Below, piece by piece: positions 8,701-14,027 of a stretch of DNA of 14,166 bases; position 1 is the first letter of the stretch; every line of letters begins with the position of its first letter. Source of the stretch: Deltaproteobacteria bacterium. GTDB lineage: Bacteria > Desulfobacterota > Desulfobacteria > Desulfobacterales > JAUVGT01. The notes beneath the pieces were generated by a model that worked only from the letters and a program-made list of their open reading frames with translations, was not told where the DNA came from and did no database searches. The DNA lies in NCBI GenBank assembly GCA_030593645.1, contig JAUVGT010000072.1, forward strand, positions 1-14,166, written 5' to 3'. The position numbers were made by a program, and so were the translations under genes.

Positions 8701-9826
8701 TGTAGATTTCAATTAACGCTTCTTCTTTGGTTTCAACCTTGTCAAGCAGGAGTGTTTTTCGTATGGAATCACTGGCTGAACTTCCTCCAATAAGAAGCAA
8801 TTCAAACTCATTTATATTAGCCTCACTCAGCCTGGCCAGAGTATCTTCATCTATACTTTCGTTGGCCTTTACTACTATTTCACCAGTTTCGGGATCTGTT
8901 ATTGAATACGCAAAAGCCCTTTCAAAAAGATCTTCAACTGAAATGGGTATTGTTTCCGTTCCAGCGGACTGTAGTGTTTTAATGGCTCTTTGCGTAAATA
9001 AACGCCCTTTTTTTACAACGACTTCACCTGTTTTCGGGTTCTTAATTTCCCTGTTGGCACGCTGGCCTTTTAACACATCCGCATTAAACTCCCTGAAAAT
9101 CCGCTTTCCTTTGATTATAATTTTTTCAGTATCATAAAAATAGGACAATAGATCTTCCGTAGAATACCCGATCGCCTTTAATAATATGGTAATGGGAAAC
9201 TTACGGCGCCTGTCGATTCGGATGTGTACGATATCCTTCATATCGACTTCCATATCGATCCATGATCCGCGAACGGGAATAATCCTGGAACTGTAAATTG
9301 GATTACCGCTTGCATGGGTTTTCCCCTTGTCATGATCGAAAAAAACGCCGGATGATCGGTGCAGCTGACTTACGACAACACGCTCCGTCCCGTTTATTAT
9401 AAATGTCCCTTTTTCAGTCATCAGCGGAATGGTGCCGAAATAAATCTCTTGCTCCTTAATATCTCGAATATTTCTCACTCCAGTTTCGTTATCGACATCG
9501 TATACTACCAATCTGGCTGTCAGGCGCATCGGTATTTCATAAGTCATGCCCCTGTTTACACATTCTGCAACACTATGCTTAACATCAGCAAACCTGTATG
9601 AGATAAATTCAAGAGAAGCACTCCCTGTAAAATCCTTGATGGGAAATACTGAATGAAATACTGCCTGCAGCCCGATGTCTCTCCGTTTTTCCGGAGGGAT
9701 ATCCGTTTGTAAAAAACGTTTGAATGATTCTCTCTGCACCCCGATCAGATCAGGTATTTCAACAATCATCCGAATCTTGCCGAAGTTTTTCCTTATACGC
9801 TTGGTTGCCAAAGGCTTTTCCGACAT
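5729..9826 (-). CDS. rpoB: RNA polymerase subunit beta
   Basis: Beta forms one side of the RNA polymerase cleft and carries the rifampicin pocket. I choose the ATG at 9826 (MSEKPLATKRIRKNFG), which has TAGGAGA 5 bases upstream. This gives 1365 residues, near the 1342 of E. coli. The open frame runs 28 codons further, but that stretch holds the promoter and does not look like protein. Two proteobacterial inserts are present: an SI1-like domain at about 240-362 (GKRIFREFNADVLKG onward) and an SI2-like domain after KITPKGETQLSPEEK. The rifampicin cluster SQLSQFMDQTNPLSETTHKR keeps the residues matching E. coli Asp516, His526 and Ser531, so sensitivity is expected; the position matching Asn518 is Thr. 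The active-site lysines lie in GDKMAGRHGNKG (Lys1090 and Lys1098). It is followed directly by rpoC. Confidence 0.98.
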   Translation of the reverse strand: MSEKPLATKRIRKNFGKIRMIVEIPDLIGVQRESFKRFLQTDIPPEKRRDIGLQAVFHSVFPIKDFTGSASLEFISYRFADVKHSVAECVNRGMTYEIPMRLTARLVVYDVDNETGVRNIRDIKEQEIYFGTIPLMTEKGTFIINGTERVVVSQLHRSSGVFFDHDKGKTHASGNPIYSSRIIPVRGSWIDMEVDMKDIVHIRIDRRRKFPITILLKAIGYSTEDLLSYFYDTEKIIIKGKRIFREFNADVLKGQRANREIKNPKTGEVVVKKGRLFTQRAIKTLQSAGTETIPISVEDLFERAFAYSITDPETGEIVVKANESIDEDTLARLSEANINEFELLLIGGSSASDSIRKTLLLDKVETKEEALIEIYRRLRPGNPATPEVAQDFVDNLFFKSTYYDLSSVGRLKINQRLNINSPVGLRTLRKEDILLTTKALVELKDTQGVVDDIDHLGNRRVRAVGELIENQYRIGLVRMERAIKERMSLQEVDALMPHDLVNPKPVTAVVKEFFGTSQLSQFMDQTNPLSETTHKRRLSALGPGGLTRERAGFEVRDVHPSHYGRICPIETPEGPNIGLIVSLSTYARVNDYGFIETPYRVVSEATVSKDVKFFDAFEEKEHPIAQANAQMNKKGQYVNPLVTSRVGGEFTMVKREDIELMDISPNQLVSVSASLIPFLENDDANRALMGSNMQRQAVPLLMSEAPLVGTGIEGVVAKDSGVTIVAKQDSEVVDVDASRIVLNHIKTGVQSDKDVTIHTLAKFVRSNQNTCFNQRPIVRNGQFVKAGEIIADGPATEKGELALGKNVTVAFMPWGGYNFEDSILVSERLVRDGVYTSVHIEAFEMVARDTKLGKEEITRDIPNVGEEALKDLDDSGIIRLGTEVSPGDILVGKITPKGETQLSPEEKLLRAIFGEKAGDVKDTSLRVPPGVQGIVIDAKVFSRRGIEKDDRARLIEDEEIAAFEKDRDDELVVIENVVRKELVKLLAGVKCKAALKKDDKVLIQKGTKIDAELLAKIPVAHVEGIVLKNPEISESVDDILERYRDQRELCRMIFEQQVNRYEKGDDLPPGVIKLVKIYVAMKRKLSVGDKMAGRHGNKGVVSRILPIEDLPYFEDGTTVDMVLNPLGVPSRMNVGQILEIHLGRAAKGLGDQLNQLIEENKHKLLREKIERIFSDQDSISTIEKFSDQELLEFCSNYKNGLHMATPVFDGAKEDEIKSLLSEGGVDTTGQATLYDGRTGEPFKGKITVGAMYVLKLHHLVDDKIHARSIGPYSLVTQQPLGGKAQFGGQRLGEMEVWAMEAYGAAFALQEFLTVKSDDMAGRTRMYEKIVKGQNMLEPGIPESFRVMTKELQSLGMDISLLENKE

Positions 9827-9843
9827 GGTTTCTCCTAAATTAT

Positions 9844-9859
9844 TTTGAATGTGTTCAAA
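9844..9859. promoter_or_regulatory. 16-base palindrome in the rpoB leader
   Basis: TTTGAATGTGTTCAAA is an inverted repeat of 6-base arms around a 4-base centre. It lies between the candidate rpoB promoter and the rpoB ribosome binding site, ending 7 bases from the latter. It could be an operator or a small RNA hairpin near the start site. There is no evidence for a particular regulator. Confidence 0.35.
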
Positions 9860-9880
9860 TGTCAAAGGGTCCGCTGATTG

Positions 9881-9910
9881 ATGATAAAATATCAACGGGT
9901 GAGGTGTCAA
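9881..9910 (-). promoter_or_regulatory. Candidate sigma-70 promoter for rpoB-rpoC
   Basis: A perfect TTGACA (9910-9905) is followed after 18 bases by TATCAT (9886-9881), which matches 5 of 6 to the -10 consensus, on the minus strand. Transcription would start near 9874, giving a leader of about 48 bases before the rpoB ATG. The site could supply rpoBC independently of the upstream ribosomal protein transcript. Confidence 0.55.
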
Positions 9911-9955
9911 CTGGTCAACGAACCGCGAAAATCAAATTATTAACAGAATGATCTT

Positions 9956-10000
9956 TTTGTCTGTGATCTGTCTTCAAAACAGGACCAGATCACAGACAAA
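9956..10000 (-). promoter_or_regulatory. Perfect 15-bp hairpin between rplL and rpoB
   Basis: TTTGTCTGTGATCTG (9956-9970) and its exact reverse complement (9986-10000) flank a 15-base loop, starting 9 bases after the rplL stop. In the transcript neither side has a U tract following the stem: the base run after it is AAGATC. It therefore does not fit a standard intrinsic terminator. Its position matches the rplL-rpoB spacer of E. coli, where a long stem is cut by RNase III. A processing or 3'-end protection role is an inference by analogy. Confidence 0.6.
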
Positions 10001-10009
10001 CGATTATCA

Positions 10010-10396
10010 TTATTTTACTTCAACCTGTGCTCCTGCTTCCTCAAGCTGTCCCTTTATTTTTTCCGCTTCATCTTTTGGAATGCCTTCCTTTACGGCTCCG
10101 GGAACACCGTCAACAAGGGCTTTGGCGTCTTTTAATCCAAGGCCGGTTATTGCTCTGACTTCCTTAATAACCTGAATTTTCTTATCACCATGGGCGGTCA
10201 AAATAACATCGAATTCCGTTTGTTCATCAGCTGCTCCTGCACCGCCGTCACCCATTGCGCCCGGAGCCATCATAGCCACGGGAGCTGCTGCTGAAACACC
10301 GAATTTTTCTTCCATTTCTTTGACAAGCTCTGAGAGTTCAAGAACCGACATAGTTGCAATATATTCGATTACATCTTCTTTTGTAATATCTGCCAT
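10010..10396 (-). CDS. rplL: 50S ribosomal protein L7/L12
   Basis: L7/L12 forms the flexible stalk that recruits and stimulates the translational GTPases. The protein has 128 residues. It shows an N-terminal dimerisation helix pair (about 1-33, starting MADITKEDVIEYIATMSVLE), an Ala/Gly/Met-rich hinge (about 35-58), and the globular C-terminal domain (about 60-128) with KIQVIKEVRAITGLGLKDAK. The ATG at 10396 has a clear GGAGG ribosome binding site (10410-10405 region) 8 bases upstream. It lies 45 bases after rplJ, as usual for the pair whose products form the L10(L12) stalk complex. Confidence 0.98.
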   Translation of the reverse strand: MADITKEDVIEYIATMSVLELSELVKEMEEKFGVSAAAPVAMMAPGAMGDGGAGAADEQTEFDVILTAHGDKKIQVIKEVRAITGLGLKDAKALVDGVPGAVKEGIPKDEAEKIKGQLEEAGAQVEVK

Positions 10397-10441
10397 TTTA
10401 TAATTCCTCCAAATCTTTACTTGATAATTTTAAGTTGGCCT

Positions 10442-10963
10442 TTATGCGGCCTCTTTTTGCTCTTTAAGTGCCGTCAATACATTCAAGAGATTTTGCGGCA
10501 TTGCATTTAGTACGCGTACAAAACCGGTTGTAACACCATTCATCGCTGAAAGAACCTGGCCAAGCAATTCTTCCCGTGAAGGCAATTTTGAAAGAGCCAC
10601 GATATCATCGACGCTCAGAACCTTTCCGTCCATTACACCTGCTTTGATTTCAAGACTGTCATGCTCTTTTGCAAATTTTGTTAAAACCTTTGCAGGGGCG
10701 ACCGGATCGCTGTAGCTCAATGCTACGGCACTGGGACCTTTGAATGTTTCATTGATCAATTCAACATCTGTTTTTTCTGAAGCTCTTATGAGTAAAGAAT
10801 TCTTAACGACCTTGAATTCAAGTTCCTCTCCCCTGAGTTTACGTCTGAGATCATTAATTGTTGTAACATCGAGACCTTTATAATCCGTAACGATGACAAC
10901 CTTGGATCTTGAAAATCGGTCATGCAGATTCTCGACAATTTTCTTTTTTTCTTCTAAATTCAT
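10442..10963 (-). CDS. rplJ: 50S ribosomal protein L10
   Basis: L10 anchors L7/L12 dimers to 23S rRNA and, with L12, represses its own operon in bacteria that have been studied. The protein has 173 residues, starting MNLEEKKKIVENLHDRFSRS. It has the usual rRNA-binding N-terminal domain with VVIVTDYKGL and FKVVKNSLLIRAS, and a C-terminal L12-binding helix with LLNVLTALKEQKEAA. The frame continues four codons upstream to a GTG at 10975, but that GTG is the last part of the AAAGGAGGTG ribosome binding site. The ATG at 10963 is therefore chosen, with a fairly long spacer of about 11 bases. A structured leader with an attenuator-like hairpin precedes it. Confidence 0.97.
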   Translation of the reverse strand: MNLEEKKKIVENLHDRFSRSKVVIVTDYKGLDVTTINDLRRKLRGEELEFKVVKNSLLIRASEKTDVELINETFKGPSAVALSYSDPVAPAKVLTKFAKEHDSLEIKAGVMDGKVLSVDDIVALSKLPSREELLGQVLSAMNGVTTGFVRVLNAMPQNLLNVLTALKEQKEAA

Positions 10964-10992
10964 GTTTAGATACACCTCCTTTCATTATCTGT

Positions 10993-11035
10993 AAAAAACC
11001 GGAGGATGTTTGTGATTCGCGATGATCAATCCGGT
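10993..11035 (-). terminator. Candidate intrinsic terminator (attenuator) in the rplJ leader
   Basis: On the minus strand ACCGGA (11035-11030) pairs perfectly with TCCGGT (11003-10998). An inner GAT/ATC pairing extends it, and a run of six T (10998-10993) follows. Only about 13 bases separate the T run from the rplJ ribosome binding site, so the hairpin would stop transcription before rplJ. An upstream AATCCGG (11067-11061) pairs exactly with CCGGATT (11034-11028), which overlaps the first terminator arm. Antiterminator and terminator would therefore be mutually exclusive. The terminator loop is long, so strength is uncertain. Confidence 0.55.
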
Positions 11036-11074
11036 ATTGATTATATAACTTAAAAATATCCCGGATTCAATATC

Positions 11075-11160
11075 GTCACACTGTCTCTGCAGGCCGGCAA
11101 TGCCGATTAAACACGCTCCACCATAGTCTCTGGAAGTGCGCCTACGGTCTTTGACAGGAA
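11075..11160 (-). ncRNA. Ribosomal protein L10 leader RNA
   Basis: The leader resembles the conserved L10/L12-binding element. A closing stem CTGTC/GACAG (11157-11153 with 11085-11081) is followed by the purine-rich internal loop AAAGACC opposite AGA, as in a kink-turn. Then comes a helix GTAGGC/GCCTGC, with two inner hairpins: one with TCCA/TGGA and CAC/GTG, the other CGGC-ATT-GCCG. The string CAAAGACCGTAGGCGC closely resembles the L10 leader signature in other bacteria. Binding of L10(L12) here would control the downstream attenuator or the translation of rplJ-rplL. Confidence 0.8.
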
Positions 11161-11162
11161 TT

Positions 11163-11190
11163 ATTTAAGATATGCTATTTACGATATGAA
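11163..11190 (-). promoter_or_regulatory. Weak candidate promoter upstream of the L10 leader
   Basis: TTCATA (11190-11185) and TTAAAT (11168-11163), spaced by 16 bases, match the -35 and -10 consensus at 4 of 6 positions each. The placement just before the L10 leader is sensible for an rplJL promoter, but AT-rich sequence yields such matches often. Confidence 0.25.
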
Positions 11191-11207
11191 GTATGGAATT
11201 TACGATA
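11177..11207. repeat. 10-bp direct repeat with 21-bp period
   Basis: ATTTACGATA occurs at 11177-11186 and again at 11198-11207 on the plus strand, exactly 21 bases apart (two helical turns). It is in the rplA-rplJ gap, overlapping the weak promoter candidate. It may be a tandem binding site or chance in AT-rich sequence. Confidence 0.5.
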
Positions 11208-11252
11208 CACGATTTCATACTCTACCTTAAATGTCGCTTATCGCTGATTCCG

Positions 11253-11957
11253 TTATTTAATTAAATCCTTAATGCTTGCTGGTTCTATTTTTATCCCGGG
11301 CCCCATGGTCGTGGATACCCCGATACCTTTAAGGTATGTACCTTTGCTGGCTGCCGGTTTCAAACGAACAATGGTTTCCAGGAAAGCAGAGATATTCTGA
11401 ACTATTTTTTCCACACCAAAAGATACTTTCCCCATTGGTGCGTGCACGATCCCCGCCTTCTCAACCCTGAAATCGATTTTTCCGGCCTTAAGTTCCCGAA
11501 CAGCCCGTGCAATATCGAAAGTGACTGTTCCTGTTTTGGCATTGGGCATCAGGCCTCGAGGTCCAAGCATTTTACCTATTTTCCCCACCGTTCCCATCAT
11601 ATCCGGGGTTGAGACCGCTTTATCAAATCCAAACCAGCCGGACTTTATTTTTTCAATCATTTCATCGTTCCCGACAAAATCAGCACCCGCATCAAGGGCT
11701 TCCTTTTCTTTCTCACCTTTTGCAAATACAAGTACTTTCACTTCTTTGCCCAGCCCATTTGGTAATACAAGCGTGCCGCGAACCATTTGTTCTGCGTGCC
11801 TGGGATCAACACCAAGACGAACCACTACGTCCACAGTCTCATCGAACTTGGTATATGAGGATTCGATTGACATTTTTACGGCATCAGAGAAATCAACACT
11901 TTTCCCGGAATCCATCTTTTTCTTTGATTCTAAATACTTCTTACCCCGCTTCGGCAT
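11253..11957 (-). CDS. rplA: 50S ribosomal protein L1
   Basis: L1 forms the mobile L1 stalk that helps release deacylated tRNA, and in many bacteria it represses the L11-L1 operon by binding its mRNA. The protein has 234 residues, the standard length. It starts MPKRGKKYLESKKK and contains LGVDPRHAEQMVRGTLVLP (48-66), the signature KMLGPRGLMPNAKTGTV (129-145) and the C-terminal KGTYLKGIGVSTTMGPGIKI. The ATG at 11957 has a GGGAG element about 12 bases upstream, somewhat far, with AAAGAAG closer. It follows rplK after a 124-base spacer with no convincing structure or gene. Confidence 0.98.
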   Translation of the reverse strand: MPKRGKKYLESKKKMDSGKSVDFSDAVKMSIESSYTKFDETVDVVVRLGVDPRHAEQMVRGTLVLPNGLGKEVKVLVFAKGEKEKEALDAGADFVGNDEMIEKIKSGWFGFDKAVSTPDMMGTVGKIGKMLGPRGLMPNAKTGTVTFDIARAVRELKAGKIDFRVEKAGIVHAPMGKVSFGVEKIVQNISAFLETIVRLKPAASKGTYLKGIGVSTTMGPGIKIEPASIKDLIK

Positions 11958-12081
11958 CTTCTTTATTCACTCCCTGTTTGGTTATCGCGAATTTTAATTA
12001 TCATTTCTTACCAATCCGCGCATACTTTTTGAATATCCTTTTTAGCCATCCCCTGTAAGTATGGACCGTGTACAGTGATTT

Positions 12082-12504
12082 CTACTCGACTTCTATGCCC
12101 ATACTTCTTGCTGTACCTTCCACAATCTTACAGGCCGCGTTCAGGTCATTGGCGTTCAAATCAACCTCTTTCAGCTTCGCAATTTCTTCTACCTGTGCGC
12201 GTGTCACTTTTCCGACCGTTTCACGCTTTGGATCACCTGCGCCTTTTGCTATTTTAGCGGCTTTTTTTAACAGAATTGATGCCGGAGGTGTTTTTGTAAT
12301 AAATGTAAATGATCTGTCCTGATACACCGTTAAAACGACCGGTATGATCATCCCGGCATCATTCGCGGTCCTTGCATTAAACGCCTTACAGAAATCCATT
12401 ATATTTACACCGTGCTGTCCAAGCGCAGGCCCGATTGGAGGCGATGGATTTGCTTTTCCGGCCTCAACCTGCAGTTTAATCATTACCATTACCTTTTTAG
12501 CCAT
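12082..12504 (-). CDS. rplK: 50S ribosomal protein L11
   Basis: L11 binds the GTPase-associated region of 23S rRNA and is needed for stringent-response activation of RelA. The protein has 140 residues, the usual size. The N-terminal domain carries the PPIGPALGQHGVNIMDFCKA signature (22-41) with the mobile proline segment. The C-terminal rRNA-binding domain follows TKTPPAS (70-76) and includes DPKRETVGKVTRAQVEEIA. The ATG at 12504 has GGGAG about 12 bases upstream, the same loose spacing seen for rplA. A 169-base AT-rich leader separates it from nusG and contains competing small hairpins that could serve L1 control, though no L1 site could be recognised with confidence. Confidence 0.98.
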   Translation of the reverse strand: MAKKVMVMIKLQVEAGKANPSPPIGPALGQHGVNIMDFCKAFNARTANDAGMIIPVVLTVYQDRSFTFITKTPPASILLKKAAKIAKGAGDPKRETVGKVTRAQVEEIAKLKEVDLNANDLNAACKIVEGTARSMGIEVE

Positions 12505-12552
12505 TTTTAAATTCTACTCCCATTTTACTCTTTAATCTCGAGTATCCTGCTG

Positions 12553-12586
12553 ATTCTGAAATCTGATGATAGTATAATATCAGAAT
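12553..12586 (-). promoter_or_regulatory. Possible alternative hairpins in the rplK leader
   Basis: ATTCTGA (12586-12580) can pair with TCAGAAT (12559-12553). The overlapping TCTGAT (12584-12579) can pair instead with ATCAGA (12667-style distance is not meant: it is at 12567-12562). The two folds exclude each other. They lie about 50 bases before rplK, where autogenous control by L1 is known in other bacteria. The stems are AT-rich and short, so this is weak. Confidence 0.3.
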
Positions 12587-12673
12587 TACCGATTTTCATG
12601 GTTCAACTGCTCATCTGCTTGGTTTAAGTAGTTGATTTTGTTTTAGTCTCCGGTCAAATGCCGTTTTTATAAT

Positions 12674-13204
12674 TTAAAGTTTTGATACCTGAACAAACTC
12701 CAGTTCAACCGGAGTAGATCTCCCAAAAATACTCACAAGGACCTTGATCTTACCTTTTTCAGGGTTCACATCTTCAACGGTACCATTGAAATTTGTAAAC
12801 GGTCCGTCTATTACGCGAATTTCATCCCCGGTTTCAAAAAAGTATTTTGGCTTCGGTTTCAATTTGCCAGCTTCCATCCGGTTCAAAATCTGATTGGCTT
12901 CTTCATCAGAAATGGGTGTTGGTTTTTCCCGGCCGCCGAGAAAACCGGTAACCTTAGCTGTATCATTCACGATATGCCAGGTTTCATCATTAAGTTCCAT
13001 CCTCACAAGGATGTAACCGGGATAAAACTTACGGGCCGACGTTTTTCTTTTACCCTTCACAAGTTCAACAATTTCTTCAGAAGGGACAAGTACTTCCCCA
13101 AACCGTTCTGAATGAGAAGAGGTTGCAATCCTTTCCTCCAGGGCCGTTTTGACCTTGTTTTCAAACCCTGAATAAACATGGACAATATACCATTTCATCG
13201 TCAC
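12674..13204 (-). CDS. nusG: Transcription elongation/antitermination factor NusG
   Basis: NusG binds the RNA polymerase clamp, modulates pausing, and links transcription to Rho or to the ribosome. The protein has 176 residues from the GTG at 13204 (MTMKWYIVHVYSGFENKVK). The NGN domain runs to about 110 with ARKFYPGYILVRMEL and KVTGFLGG. The KOW domain is at about 126-146, GDEIRVIDGPFTNFNGTVED. Two starts compete. The GTG at 13204 is 7 bases from AGGAGA (13217-13212), whereas the ATG at 13198 is 13 bases away, so the GTG is preferred; the choice changes only two residues. The gene is 22 bases after secE, the usual secE-nusG pair. Confidence 0.97.
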   Translation of the reverse strand: MTMKWYIVHVYSGFENKVKTALEERIATSSHSERFGEVLVPSEEIVELVKGKRKTSARKFYPGYILVRMELNDETWHIVNDTAKVTGFLGGREKPTPISDEEANQILNRMEAGKLKPKPKYFFETGDEIRVIDGPFTNFNGTVEDVNPEKGKIKVLVSIFGRSTPVELEFVQVSKL

Positions 13205-13226
13205 TTGTTTGTCTCCTCATTTTATT

Positions 13227-13619
13227 CTATTGAAGAATTATCTTGACCAAAAATGATAGCCCGATATCAATAGTACCAAGAAAAAAAGCAATTATTGTAA
13301 CAAGTATAAGCACAACAACTGTTGATCCGATGGTTTGTTTTCGCCCCGGCCATGTAACCTTTTTCAGTTCTATTATTACTTCCCTTAAAAACTTAGCTGA
13401 CTTATTTATCAGGTTAGTGTTCTGTTTGGCCGGCGCGATTCTCGATACACTCGCCGGTTTCCTCACGCCTGTTGTCTTCTGTTTTTTTTCAGCTTTAACG
13501 GAACTGACAGGTGATTTAACGACCGTATCGCTTCTCTTCGGATATGACCCCCTGTTTAAAGCGGCATCGGAACTCTTCTTTTTACTTTTCGATGTTTTTT
13601 TCTTTTGTAACCGTCCCAC
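13227..13619 (-). CDS. secE: Preprotein translocase subunit SecE
   Basis: SecE is the small essential membrane subunit that clamps SecY in the SecYEG channel. The protein has 130 residues from a GTG at 13619, which lies 5 bases after GAGGAG (13630-13625). A GTG two codons earlier overlaps that ribosome binding site and is rejected. The conserved part is C-terminal: FLREVIIELKKVTWPGRKQ (about 77-95) followed by one membrane helix, TVVVLILVTIIAFFLG (about 100-115), and a short tail. The first 65 or so residues are Lys/Ser-rich, low complexity and probably disordered. Single-helix SecE proteins can be near 60 residues, so this one has a long basic N-terminal extension. Confidence 0.95.
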   Translation of the reverse strand: MGRLQKKKTSKSKKKSSDAALNRGSYPKRSDTVVKSPVSSVKAEKKQKTTGVRKPASVSRIAPAKQNTNLINKSAKFLREVIIELKKVTWPGRKQTIGSTVVVLILVTIIAFFLGTIDIGLSFLVKIILQ

Positions 13620-13721
13620 TTTCACTCCTCATTGTGGTGTATCCATAATGCTGCTAATATCACATGGAAATTAAAATTCATCTTTATCCATTGTGATCAA
13701 AGCCGTACACCAAATATGATT

Positions 13722-13797
13722 TGGCAGGCCAGGAGGGATTTGAACCCCCAGCACCCGGATTTGGAGTCCGGTGCTCTACCGTTAGAGCTACTGGCCT
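13722..13797 (-). tRNA. trpT: tRNA-Trp (anticodon CCA)
   Basis: The 76-base sequence folds as a complete tRNA. The acceptor stem is AGGCCAG/CTGGCCT with discriminator G and an encoded 3' CCA. The D stem is GCTC/GAGC. The anticodon stem CCGGA/TCCGG encloses loop CTCCAAA with anticodon CCA, which reads UGG (Trp). The T arm is GGGGG-TTCAAAT-CCCTC. It lies between rpmG and secE, a position typical for trpT in Gram-negative tuf-secE-nusG clusters, so it is probably cut from the operon transcript. Confidence 0.97.
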
Positions 13798-13802
13798 GCA
13801 TC

Positions 13803-13825
13803 GTCTTTTTATTATATGAAAAGAC
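13803..13825. repeat. Inverted repeat between rpmG and tRNA-Trp
   Basis: GTCTTTT (13803-13809) and AAAAGAC (13819-13825) form a 7-bp stem with a 9-base AT-rich loop, 5 bases upstream of the mature tRNA 5' end. No T run follows it in the transcript direction. It may help separate the tRNA from the rpmG message or may be incidental. Confidence 0.35.
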
Positions 13826-13861
13826 TGTTCCTGCCCATACCGTTTTTGGAAACCAAACAAA

Positions 13862-14011
13862 TTATTTTGTCTCTTTATGCGGAGTATGCTTCCTGCAAAA
13901 TCGACAATACTTATTAAACTCGAGCTTGTCCGGTGTTGTCCGTTTGTTTTTCGTAGTGGTATAATTTCGTCTTTTGCATTCAGAACATGCAAGAGTCACA
14001 ATAATTCTCAC
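13862..14011 (-). CDS. rpmG: 50S ribosomal protein L33
   Basis: L33 is a small large-subunit protein near the E site. The 49-residue protein starts at a GTG (VRIIVTLACSECKRRNYTTT, read with initiator Met) and ends in FCRKHTPHKETK. It has the zinc-binding form, with Cys9 and Cys12 paired with Cys36 and Cys39. The start is supported by AAAGGAG about 6 bases upstream and by the family's usual MR-x-x-x-TLAC opening. It begins 16 bases after the tuf stop, so the two are almost certainly co-transcribed, with tRNA-Trp and secE next. Confidence 0.96.
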   Translation of the reverse strand: MRIIVTLACSECKRRNYTTTKNKRTTPDKLEFNKYCRFCRKHTPHKETK

Positions 14012-14027
14012 GGAAGACTCCTTTACC

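Noticed and set aside
9837..9865. Second promoter with TTGACA (9865-9860) and TAATTT (9842-9837) before rpoB
   Set aside because: Transcription would start inside the rpoB ribosome binding site, leaving no leader, and the -10 match is only 3 of 6.
9827..9910. Upstream start of rpoB adding 28 residues (MTPHPLIFYHQ…)
   Set aside because: This part overlaps the promoter-like elements, has no good ribosome binding site and does not resemble RpoB N-termini. The ATG at 9826 has TAGGAGA at proper spacing.
10964..10975. GTG start for rplJ four codons upstream
   Set aside because: The GTG overlaps the AAAGGAGGTG ribosome binding site itself.
12013..12055. Tiny frame MAKKDIQKVCADW between rplK and rplA
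   Set aside because: Thirteen codons; the GGGG before it is too close to the ATG for a normal ribosome binding site, and there is no known counterpart.
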